DNA of 64,000 nucleotides from Porphyridium purpureum (lineage: Eukaryota > Rhodophyta > Bangiophyceae > Porphyridiales > Porphyridiaceae). The stretch spans positions 496,001 to 560,000 of the forward strand of contig VRMN01000004.1 in the NCBI GenBank assembly GCA_008690995.1, in the 5' to 3' direction. Positions 51,434 to 59,733 of this stretch are shown here, piece after piece. The position numbers and the translations under genes are program-made. The first letter of the stretch is position 1. Every line of letters starts with the position of its first letter. The notes under the pieces are model-generated. The model was not told the origin of the DNA, ran no database searches, and saw only the letters and a list, made by a program, of their open reading frames with translations.

Positions 51434-51703
51434 TCGTCGCGGTCACGTACCGCCGCGCGCCGCCCGTCCTGGAGTCTCGTCCTGCATCCCACCGGCGCGC
51501 GCACCGCCTCGTTCCTTACACACCCCCCCACCTTCACCCCCCCACGCCACGTCGCACGTGCCAACCCTCCCTTCCTGTTCTCCACTTCATGCACCCGCAC
51601 CGCATTTTTGCATCAGCGTCGTAACAAGGAAAAGCACGCCAAAAAGCCGCTCCGCACCGCGCCTCCCAACAAGCACCAAAAAAGGCACAGTACACCCCCC
51701 GAA

Positions 51704-51772
51704 CACCCACTGGACACCCACTGGACACCCACTGGACACCCACTGGACACCCACTGGACACCCACTGGACAC
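51704..51772. repeat. 11-bp minisatellite, about 6.3 copies
   Basis: Perfect tandem copies of CACCCACTGGA. Confidence 0.95.
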
Positions 51773-51975
51773 TATCTATCCATCCGCAACGAAACACAAA
51801 GAAAAAGATCTACCGCCACGCGCCTCTCGAAGTCTCGAGTCGCGCGTGTGACTGTCACTCACAAAGAGAACGAGCCGTGCTTTGCGCGGCGCGGCTCGTA
51901 TCAAAATCATGCCGCATATGAAGGAGCCACGGTTTTTGTGTGTGCGAGTTGTTCCTGTGCGCGCTGGTGCGTGTC

Positions 51976-51999
51976 GTGGTGGTGGTGGTGGTGGTGGTG
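51976..51999. repeat. (GGT)n microsatellite
   Basis: About eight GGT units, then an interrupted TGATGGTGG tail. Confidence 0.9.
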
Positions 52000-52343
52000 A
52001 TGGTGGCGCTCGTGCTGTGATCCTCCGAACGTCACAAGAACCTGTCGATGTAGATTTTTGAGCGTCTTCCCAACGCACGCACGGGATTCACAAAGGAAAC
52101 GCGGATACGTATGAAAAACCAAGGGCTTCTACGAGCAAATGGGCGTGCTGTAATGCGCTGTGTGCGCGTTTGTGGGGGACGGTCCACAGAAAGCGGCGGT
52201 TTGTTGATAAAGATGATCAGGATGCGTTTGGAATTGGGCGGGTCTTGGTGGGAAGGGAAAGGCATGATGGGAGGAGGTACAGTGATGGTGTAAACATCAT
52301 TGTGCAGCGTTTGTGGGTTGGTGGGGGAGGGAGCGTGGCAGCG

Positions 52344-53531
52344 TTAGACGCGCGTTTCGCGGGAGAAAAAAGTGCTCATCCATGCGCCGTTCGCGCGGTA
52401 CGTGCGGCTGACGCGGTACCGCTCGTTCGCGGTGCGGAACCAGCACAGCTCGAACAGCAGCGGCGCGGTGGACGGAATGGAAAAGGCTGCAGGCTGCAAC
52501 GACGTCACGCCCGACTCGCCAAGCAGCACCATGCTCAGCGTGCTGCGGTCAAATGTGGCCGTCAGCGCGTTGCTCGCACTCACCGTGCCAACGGTCTCGA
52601 ATGACGCAGGCGTGTCAGACCGCACGCGTATGGTCTGGCTCGCAGCGTCAAAGTCAAACTGCATCGTGTACTCGCTGACCACCGGGGGAGCGCCTGCGGG
52701 AGCCTCAGACGTGAACGTCTCGCTTCGGCCTCGCCACGTGCCCTCTAGGGCTGCAAAGTACTCACTCAGTGACCTGAAAGCCACGGTCTGAGTGCTCGCT
52801 ACGTCGTTCACATCGGCGTTGGCTACGTCCGGCGACACCACGCTTGACTGAGGCACACGCATACGTTCGGCTTTCATGTCCTCTTCCTTGGCCGGATCGC
52901 TCCGCTTCTCACGGAAAACAGACAGCCCGCTTAACTTGAAACCACCGCTTCCACAAAATTCGTAAAAGATCACACCTCGCACTCTCGCTTCGACCGGCAC
53001 GCTCGCACCGTTTTGATCCACGGTGCACGCGTTCATTCCTTGCTCGAGAACGGGCGGTGCCATAGAAGATAGCTGCAAGGTCCCGTTTGAGTACGCACCC
53101 AGATCGGAGCAAAACGTACCGCTCAGGCGCATATTCTGCAGCATAGATTTTGTTCGGTACTCCAGCGCGTCACGTTGTCCACCGGCCGGTCTTCGCAGGG
53201 CAATGCTGATACCCACGGGATCCACGTCGTCGTTACTTGTAGAGCCGCTGCTGAACGGGTACTCTGCCTCAAGGAACAAAATGGTCGGCTGCCGACTGAC
53301 AAACTGTCCGTCGGGCGTGTAACGAGCCAGGCTGCCTTCCCACCGACCTGCGGACCGACCCATCCTGCGCGCATCGCTCATGCTCATGCAGACCACGGGC
53401 GACGACAGTCGAAACCCGCGACAGAGATCAGGCGAATGAGCGCCCCGGCCATCCCATCGCGTCCGCTGTATCTGCCGAGACGCACCCGCGCCCCATGCGC
53501 CTACTCCAGGAAGACCACAAGCAAAAGCCAT
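52344..53531 (-). CDS. Plastid-targeted calycin-type protein (DUF3598/CpcS-like)
   Basis: 395 residues. Start MAFACGLPGVGAWGAGASRQ is a red-algal-type plastid presequence with Phe at position 3; mature protein probably begins before residue 55. Two calycin-like beta-barrel halves follow: first from GRWEGSLARYTPDGQ to GGFKLSGLSVFREKR (about 62-210), second from LSEYFAALEGTWRGRSETF to the end (about 255-395). The closing FELCWFRTANERYRVSRTYRANGAW matches the end of cyanobacterial/plastid DUF3598 proteins, which share the fold of CpcS/CpeS bilin lyases. A bilin-related role is suggested by the fold only; no lyase residues can be asserted. Confidence 0.68.
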   Translation of the reverse strand: MAFACGLPGVGAWGAGASRQIQRTRWDGRGAHSPDLCRGFRLSSPVVCMSMSDARRMGRSAGRWEGSLARYTPDGQFVSRQPTILFLEAEYPFSSGSTSNDDVDPVGISIALRRPAGGQRDALEYRTKSMLQNMRLSGTFCSDLGAYSNGTLQLSSMAPPVLEQGMNACTVDQNGASVPVEARVRGVIFYEFCGSGGFKLSGLSVFREKRSDPAKEEDMKAERMRVPQSSVVSPDVANADVNDVASTQTVAFRSLSEYFAALEGTWRGRSETFTSEAPAGAPPVVSEYTMQFDFDAASQTIRVRSDTPASFETVGTVSASNALTATFDRSTLSMVLLGESGVTSLQPAAFSIPSTAPLLFELCWFRTANERYRVSRTYRANGAWMSTFFSRETRV

Positions 53532-53643
53532 TCTCGACTCCCGCCAAAAACGCCCAGATCGGTCAAAGGATTCTACGAGTAAAGATCAACGTTTCGATTT
53601 TCTTTGAAAAACGTGTTCCATCGAACGATTACCAAAGCTACAA

Positions 53644-55047
53644 TCAATCAAAGTCCTCTTGTCCAGCAGTCACGCGGGCACTACACAACAAGTAAATGCC
53701 GACTCCAAACCATACGACGAGGGACAAGGCGGGCGCCAGGTCAGCTTTCAAGTTCTTCCGCTTCTCGTCCTGTTGGGGCTCAAGATTCAGGCGGGTTCTG
53801 ACCGGCTCCAAACACCGGATCCGTGCCAAGCTGCAGTCGCTGAAAATGTCTACAGAGGAGAGTCCCTGCACCAGATCCCTCGACTCGTTGAGCAAACATT
53901 CGTGTGCGACTCGTAAAGCCTCCAACTTGTCTTCGACCGAGCTTATTTTCCACGTGCTTACGACGCTGTCGTAACCTTCCCACAATGCGACCGGAGATTC
54001 CAACGCCCGCCCAATGCCACTCAGCAGCTGAGACGCCTCTGTGACCTTTTCTAGATTCGACGCCGCATCGTTTTGAAGCTCTGTGATCGTTCTCAGCATC
54101 TGTTCAAGTTTCGTGCGAACTTCTGCAACTTCATCAGCTTTGATCACGTCGGCCCAGGCAGTGATTTCGTCTCCATCTTGCTGCTCTGTGCCAGCATTGC
54201 TACGGCCACCTCGATGATCTGACGGGGCAGTCTCGATGTCTGCCTGCTGAGGAGAACAAATCGCTGACTCTAATGTATCTGCACCCGTGCCGTACAAGTT
54301 GTGATTATTCTCTCGGGACAGCACAGTGTGGGGCCCACAAGTACCTGCTTCATGCAATGCAGAAGTACTTGTAACTGAGCTTGAAGAGGCTTCGCGGAAC
54401 GTCCAAAGAGTTCGAGTTACTTCGCTTGATCGAGAGCTGAGCGCTTCCGTGTGCGCAAACAGTGATCGCGTGTCTGGATCATAACCCCAGTCAGAGCGCG
54501 CGGTCGACTCCGGCACCGTTAATGTCCCATCGGTGGTCATGTGCTGTGAGGTATATTGGGGCGGCGTCACATTCTCAAAAACTTTCTCTCCCAAATCCAG
54601 CTCGGACGTGACATCTATATAGCCAGCTGTAAAAGCCCGGATCATACCAGTCTCTAACGAAAATCTAGGGGTCAGGAGATTCTGCTTTAGCTCGCCTGAA
54701 CCAGCTGAGGAGCTGTCCATCTCTTCCCCCGCGTTGTGAGTCTGAGCAACCACATGAGGCGTCAGAAGTGCCGCTGCCAGTGACGGCTCGCCCAAAGCAT
54801 GCATATCCTCCTGAGTTCCTTGCCAGTTTTCATCCAGACCCCAACCTGGCTTGGTCTTTACAAAGTCGTGTCTTGGTACCAAACTTGTTGTCCTTGTTCC
54901 GGCGAAAATTTCTTGAGTGCGTTCTGGCGTGACACCGTCAGAGTCACTAGGCTCGTAGAACGGCACCACTGGCTCGCGCGCGGGCGTGAGTCCCGCAAGC
55001 AGTGCAAGTTGTGCAGCCCTATCCTCATCGACATCTCCAGACTGCAT
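53644..55047 (-). CDS. Unknown tail-anchored membrane protein
   Basis: 467 residues. The first ~300 are polar and low in recognisable structure. Residues ~305-430 look helical/coiled (KLEQMLRTITELQNDAASNL, KLEALRVAHECLLNESRDL). A single hydrophobic segment near the C terminus (LAPALSLVVWFGVGIYLLCS) followed by about ten residues predicts a tail anchor, as in SNARE-like or ER/mitochondrial outer-membrane proteins. No SNARE heptad signature with the central Gln/Arg is evident. A TATA box lies about 90 bp upstream. Function unknown. Confidence 0.8.
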   Translation of the reverse strand: MQSGDVDEDRAAQLALLAGLTPAREPVVPFYEPSDSDGVTPERTQEIFAGTRTTSLVPRHDFVKTKPGWGLDENWQGTQEDMHALGEPSLAAALLTPHVVAQTHNAGEEMDSSSAGSGELKQNLLTPRFSLETGMIRAFTAGYIDVTSELDLGEKVFENVTPPQYTSQHMTTDGTLTVPESTARSDWGYDPDTRSLFAHTEALSSRSSEVTRTLWTFREASSSSVTSTSALHEAGTCGPHTVLSRENNHNLYGTGADTLESAICSPQQADIETAPSDHRGGRSNAGTEQQDGDEITAWADVIKADEVAEVRTKLEQMLRTITELQNDAASNLEKVTEASQLLSGIGRALESPVALWEGYDSVVSTWKISSVEDKLEALRVAHECLLNESRDLVQGLSSVDIFSDCSLARIRCLEPVRTRLNLEPQQDEKRKNLKADLAPALSLVVWFGVGIYLLCSARVTAGQEDFD

Positions 55048-55132
55048 CCTGCTCCTTGTTCGCCTCGAACTCTACTGTGCGCGTTGCATCGCCAAAGAGG
55101 CCACAACCTCCACTTGTGCGCAGCTCGCTCGC

Positions 55133-55140
55133 TTTATATA
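55133..55140 (-). promoter_or_regulatory. TATA box of the tail-anchored-protein gene
   Basis: Minus-strand TATATAAA about 85-93 bp upstream of the ATG at 55047, implying a short 5' UTR of about 60 nt. Confidence 0.65.
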
Positions 55141-55346
55141 TCTTTCGGCGTGGTCATGCACATCCACAACGCCGCGAAGTTGGGGAGGTCAGGTCCATCA
55201 CACGGCTCGGTCACTGCGGTCATACACATCACAACGATTCCCACATGTGGTGCGAACACACGAGGTGTAGGTCGCTGGCTAGTCGTCATTCCTCATGACT
55301 TGGTTCACCTGCTACGTCCACGTGTGCGGTTGCTATGCCCACCGTC

Positions 55347-56177
55347 CTAGACGGAAAACTCTACTGGGAAGAACACCTCGTTCGTGCGCAGAAACGGCAG
55401 CGTAAACGGCGGGTTGTACCCTTGTCCTCCCCAAGCTCCAGTGATCTTGATCTTTGCCGCGTCCAGCTCTTCCTTGAGCTGCTGCGCCATCGATTCCTGC
55501 ACATCCTTGGCAAAGCTTCCGCTGAATGTCTTCACGGCAAGTGTGCGCTCCGGAACTTCGTGGATACGCACGCGCGGGTCTGTCGGAACAGGCGCAGTCT
55601 CCAAAGTGTATTTAGCTGGGAGAAGGAAAGTCATTTCGCCCTTGCCCTTGGACTGCCCGTCAGGACTCGTGGTGCTAGCGCCTTCCATAACGACGGGCGC
55701 TGTCATGGCCACAGCCTCGGCACCTTGTTCTTTGGGCGGGTTCATAACAACTGGAGCTGTCATAGCTACAGATTCCGCAGCTTGCTCCGTGGGCGGATTC
55801 ATGACGACTGGTGCGGTCATGGCCACCGGCTCTTGAGTGTCGCTCGCGGATCCGGTCGCCCGAGCCTGATTCTCTGGCGTCCCAAACACTCCAATGTACC
55901 TCGCGAGGCGCTGAAACGCTCCACCCGAGTCATCTGAGCGGTCCCAGCTCATGTCGGTGCTCGCGGCCACCTGCTTGGGATACTTCCGGATCTCAAACCC
56001 GCCAAACTTTTGCAGCACTTCATGCGCCGGCTGCTCGACGGACACGCGCCCAAACACGATCCCCATCGGCGAATGTAGCAATCCTATCACTGCAGCGAGT
56101 CCGAGTACCAGCGCTGTTGCCGCCGTCTGCGTGCGCATGACCTGCCTTGTCGCCACACCCGGTTTGCCCTTGCTCAT
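55347..56177 (-). CDS. SOUL-family haem-binding protein with triplicated motif
   Basis: 276 residues; a Met at 14 (MRTQTAATALVLGLAAVIGL) may be the true start. Residues 18-36 form a hydrophobic segment, a signal anchor or presequence. The SOUL fold follows: FGGFEIRKYPKQVAASTDM, AFQRLARYIGVFG, the signature VAMTAPVVM, MTFLLPAKYTLETAPVPTDPRV and the ending NPPFTLPFLRTNEVFFPVEF. SOUL proteins bind haem or tetrapyrroles. Unusually, the signature motif occurs three times (residues 118, 137, 156) with a 19-residue period (DNA 55686-55826); the usual protein has one. The middle copies share NPPxEQxAE linkers. It lies 300 bp upstream of the tail-anchored gene on the same strand. Confidence 0.93.
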   Translation of the reverse strand: MSKGKPGVATRQVMRTQTAATALVLGLAAVIGLLHSPMGIVFGRVSVEQPAHEVLQKFGGFEIRKYPKQVAASTDMSWDRSDDSGGAFQRLARYIGVFGTPENQARATGSASDTQEPVAMTAPVVMNPPTEQAAESVAMTAPVVMNPPKEQGAEAVAMTAPVVMEGASTTSPDGQSKGKGEMTFLLPAKYTLETAPVPTDPRVRIHEVPERTLAVKTFSGSFAKDVQESMAQQLKEELDAAKIKITGAWGGQGYNPPFTLPFLRTNEVFFPVEFSV

Positions 56178-56536
56178 CCACTCGGCATGCCCACGCTTCG
56201 TGCTGGAGGCACAAACGCAAAGAAGACAAATCCAAAAATCGCTCGGAGCGACTATCGTGCAACCGGTTTAAATTTAGGCGAGTCATACAAGCAAGTGCGA
56301 TCGCATAAGCATCCTCCAGAGGCGGCATGGGTTGGAACCCAGCAACACCTTGTGCGCGTCTGGAGAGGCCACGCGCAGGTGCTGCAGTCGGTAGAATGGC
56401 TAGTCACACGTTCGGCATGTTTATGGTTGGTAAGCGGAAAGCGCCAAAATATCGCAAGTGTGCAACACGCATTGACGCACGAAAATGTCGAAACGCAACA
56501 AAAAGTACAAGCCGACTGGTCTAGAGTTTAGGCTAG
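56178..56536. other. Intergenic region, no gene recognised
   Basis: Between the BSD2-like gene stop and the SOUL gene start. Includes the SOUL promoter; TTTAAATTTA near 56269-56278 is the only TATA-like stretch seen. Confidence 0.5.
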
Positions 56537-57040
56537 TTACGGGGTCTGGGCAGAACTAAATCCATACAGACCGCGGCCGCGGCCGCGGCAGAACCTGCAG
56601 GGCAGCGCGCAGGTTCCTTTACAGGCAGAGCAGACCACCGGCACTTCGCCGGGCATGCTCACGTTCTCGCCCTTCATCATACGTTCAATATCCTCCTGCA
56701 GCGCCTCATTTGACTTCAATTCGGTCTCCATGCGGGTGCCCTTCCCTTTGCACCAGCTGCAGGCGCACTTGCCTGAGCCCGCGCAATACAGGCATTCTGT
56801 CTCCTTCACTTCGACCGGCGCCAACGCAAAGTTCTTCTCCAGCTGGGAGCGCAAGGACTCCATGAACTGGTTCTGGTTGGGGTTAGGGTTGCCGTTTCCA
56901 TCTGACGGAATCGACGCACCACTGCCACTGCCACTGGCGGCCATTATCCATTGCGCGTGCGCGGGCGCGCGGCACACGCTGCCGGCCTGCTGCTTCCGCA
57001 GCGACGCCGCGGCACTACCCTGTCCAGAAACAAACGCCAT
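56537..57040 (-). CDS. DnaJ-type zinc-finger protein, BSD2-like, plastid
   Basis: 167 residues from MAFVSGQGSAAASLRKQQ, a plastid presequence with Phe at position 3. This start is preferred over an upstream frame Met (57208) because a TATA box at 57170-57175 would make 57208 untranscribed. The mature part has four Cys-x2-Cys-x-Gly-like repeats: CLYCAGSG, CSWCKGKG, CSACKGTC and CRFCRGRG, which bind two zinc ions as in the DnaJ cysteine-rich domain, without a J domain. Plant BSD2, ORANGE and PSA2 are such proteins and help assemble Rubisco, carotenoid enzymes or photosystem I. The helical stretch between the CxxC pairs is BSD2-like. Which client is served is unknown. Confidence 0.85.
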   Translation of the reverse strand: MAFVSGQGSAAASLRKQQAGSVCRAPAHAQWIMAASGSGSGASIPSDGNGNPNPNQNQFMESLRSQLEKNFALAPVEVKETECLYCAGSGKCACSWCKGKGTRMETELKSNEALQEDIERMMKGENVSMPGEVPVVCSACKGTCALPCRFCRGRGRGLYGFSSAQTP

Positions 57041-57169
57041 CTCCACCCTATCTATGTTAGCCGAGCTGCGTCCCGAGCTGCTTGTTTGCACCCACCGTCT
57101 TCCTGTTCCAAGCACACACGATAACTCACCTGTCTTTCCCCTCGTCATGCGTGCGCACATGTTTGTGGC

Positions 57170-57175
57170 TTTATA
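57170..57175 (-). promoter_or_regulatory. TATA box of the BSD2-like gene
   Basis: Minus-strand TATAAA about 130 bp upstream of the ATG at 57040. It decides between the two candidate starts of the gene. Confidence 0.6.
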
Positions 57176-57215
57176 TCCGACTCTGGGTGGCGCCTTGGGC
57201 TTCCACATCCACCAT

Positions 57216-58626
57216 TCAAATTATGGAAAGGGGGGGTACAGCTATCCCTCCACCCCATAAAATGGGCGCATTTTGCCACACGCATTCGTGCTGACACGCC
57301 CCGCCTTCCATTTGACTGCGTGGCGCGCGCCAGCGCGTTGCCAAAAAATGCCGTTGGGCGTTGCGCCGCCGTGACAGGTGTAGTTGGGTCTGAATCGGCA
57401 CCTGCGCATGTGTGCGTCTGTGTTTGTGGCCATCACGCACGCCGCACGTGTGGCTGGCAACGGCGCAGGTGTCGAACGCCACCAGGCCACGTATCGTTTG
57501 GGCACGGGCTATTGGCGTGGGTACGCGGACAAAGGCAGCCGGCCCCAGCCATGACCCAGAGCCTTCGTGACGTCCGCTGCACAGTCGACCGCATTGCAGG
57601 CAGGCGAAGCAAGTGTGTCATTGAAGCGCTGACGCGCCACTCGTTCAGCGTTTTAAGTCAATGCCAGAGCTTGCCATTGCTGACTCGAACCCAGCGTTTT
57701 TCTGCTCGTGTTCGCAGAGTGAGTCATAATGCGGCTCGCATTCAGCAGCCTGGCAGACGCCGCGGCAGGCTCCTCGTTTGAACGTTGGACCCGCGTTCTT
57801 CGCGCATTTGTCGCAGCGCACTGCGCCGCAGTCCTACAAGGAGGCGAAGCGTCCGTCTGCGCGCGCAACTTCCACCACCCACTGCCACACCGTCACAGAC
57901 CCTTGCACGGCCAGCCCGCACGTCATGGTATCCCGCCAACCCACCTCTCGCTCCCCACGCCCACCTGCCGCCTGCCATCCCCGCGCGCAACTGCTGAACC
58001 ACTGTACCTCGCCTGTACAACAACTGTACCGCGCTGAACACCCACTGTACTTCTCCTCAGCGGGGTTGTGGCGGGGCCGAAATCACAAATCTACTGCTTA
58101 TCTGGCGCCCGCGATACGGCACGCGGACCTGCCCGCCCACCCGCTGCAGATCCGCGTATGCAAACGACACCGATTTGTGCGGGTTGTGTGTGTGTGTACT
58201 GCGGAGGCCGTTTTCCCGGCACACACATCAACCACGCCAGTCCGCCAACGTCTCTTTTGCCCTCGTTCTTGCTTCGTAGTGTGTTTGCCGCGCTTTGGCG
58301 CTTTGACGCTTTGACAGGGGGAGGGGGCTCGCGCTGCTGGTGTTGCTATGAAATCGCGCCCGTTTTACTACGCTTGCGGGTTGAAACCAGGCGAGCGCAC
58401 GCACGAAAAAAGCGTCCGGAGTCATTATGAGTCACTAGAATCAGGGAGGGGAGGAAGAGAGCAGACGTCAAAGGGGGAAGCGGTATAAGATTTACATGGG
58501 AGATAGAGGAGAAGTGGTTGCGGGGTGGTGTGGGTGGGGGTGTGTGTGTGTGTGTGTGTGTACTTGGGGGAGTTGGTGGTGGTGTGTCGGGGGACAGGGA
58601 GGGGGTGAGTGTGGTGTGAAGGAATA
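57216..58626. other. Intergenic region, no gene recognised
   Basis: 1.4 kb holding the divergent upstream regions of the BSD2-like and the Ala-rich gene; (TG)n at 58541-58562. Open frames on both strands are short or compositionally odd. Confidence 0.5.
58541..58562. repeat. (TG)n microsatellite
   Basis: About eleven TG units 65 bp upstream of the ATG at 58627. Confidence 0.9.
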
Positions 58627-59533
58627 ATGGCGTTTGTGGTCGGATCAGTGGCAGGCTCGTCGTTTGTCGGCGAGGCCGTGGCCAGCACCTCCGCGGCGTG
58701 CCCGAAGGAGGGCAGGCTCGGCGTGTCGATGGCCATGGCGCAGAACCGCCGCCGGTTCAACTTTGAGTCCGCCGCCGCCGCGAACATGCGCTCGTATGCC
58801 GCCGCGATTGCGCAGAGCAAGAACAAGACCGCCGCCGTCACGGGCTCCAGCTACTACTCGACGGACGTCGCCGCGCCGGTCCCGGCGTACGCGGTCAGCG
58901 CCAACGCACTGAACGCAGGCCTCAGCGCTTACGGTGCGCAGCTGTACGCCGCGCAGCAGGCTGTGCAGGCGAAGGCCGTCGTGCAGACCGCGCCGGTGCA
59001 GGTGCAGCAGCAGCAGACTGTCTCCGCGCCGGCATACTCGCCGCTCACAACGTACGCTCGCCCCGTGCCCGTGCAGGGAGGAATGAGCTCGGCGGCCATG
59101 GCTTGGGCGTCCAAGCAAACCGGACGTGTGATTGTGCCCGCGCGCGCAGAGCAGGCGCCCGCAGTGGTTCCGGAGTTCAAGGCGCCAGAGGCAGTGGCCG
59201 CACCGATCCCGGCCGCCAAAGGCTGCGGAACCGGCGCGTGAGCTGGTGATGCTGCTGAAGCCGCACCGGCGCCCGCTGCTGCTCTGGTTTGCTCCAGTTG
59301 CCGCTGCTGCACCGGTGGCAGCTCCGGCCGCGGTTTCCAGGCAGGTCGCTGCCAAGGTTGCGGTCGTCGCCGCCGCGTCAGTTGCCGCCGCCGCCACGGA
59401 GCAGCCTGCTCCGGTTGCAGTTAGCAGGGCGCGCTCCACGAGGAGTCCGCTCGAGGCCATCGTCCTCGGTTTGGTACGCGGCCTGAGCCGCGGCCTCTTT
59501 GGCAAAGACGAGCGCCAGACCCAGCAGGCCTGA
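58627..59533 (+). CDS. Ala/Pro-rich plastid-type protein, reading frame broken
   Basis: The first frame reads 204 residues: MAFVVGSVAGSSFVGEAVAS is a red-algal plastid presequence, then a polar segment (NRRRFNFESAAAANMRSYAA) and Ala/Val/Pro/Gln-rich sequence. It stops at 59239-59241. Downstream, another frame of matching composition (PVAAPAAVSRQVAAKVAV...) runs to 59533, ending SPLEAIVLGLVRGLSRGLFG. Between 59,210 and 59,300 the coding-like frame switches two or three times. A sequencing or assembly error is one explanation; a true frameshift another. A GTGAGC...CCAG intron (59238-59297) would be 60 nt but would not restore the downstream frame. Function unknown; a structural thylakoid or phycobilisome-associated protein is only a guess from abundance-type codon use. 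Confidence 0.6.
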
Positions 59534-59733
59534 GCACAATTTGAGATGGTGTGGCGAAAACAATGATAATCCTGATGCTTTTATGAATAAAGAACTGTTT
59601 CTATTTCAAAGCCTACATGCAGAAAACGGTTTGACCAACTCGGGACTTCATTCGCAGTCAAGCCGTCTTCGTTTTTTAATGTGCAACTAGTTCTCAGCAA
59701 TCGGCGTGTCTTGCCGCACGCTGCCAGACGTTA

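Larger units (their letters stand above)
51434..52343. other. Intergenic region with tandem repeats
   Basis: Holds the 11-bp minisatellite at 51704-51772 and a GGT run at 51976-51999. No gene recognised. Confidence 0.55.

Noticed and set aside
51704-51772. Possible CRISPR-like array
   Set aside because: Repeats are 11 bp and directly adjacent without spacers; an ordinary minisatellite.
57041-57208. Upstream Met at 57208 as start of the BSD2-like protein
   Set aside because: Lies upstream of the TATA box at 57170-57175 and the added residues are not presequence-like, whereas MAFVSG is.
59238-59297. Spliceosomal intron in the Ala-rich gene
   Set aside because: GTGAGC and CCAG ends exist, but 60 nt is a multiple of three and the joined frame is Cys/Arg-rich and stops early; does not link to the coding-like downstream frame.
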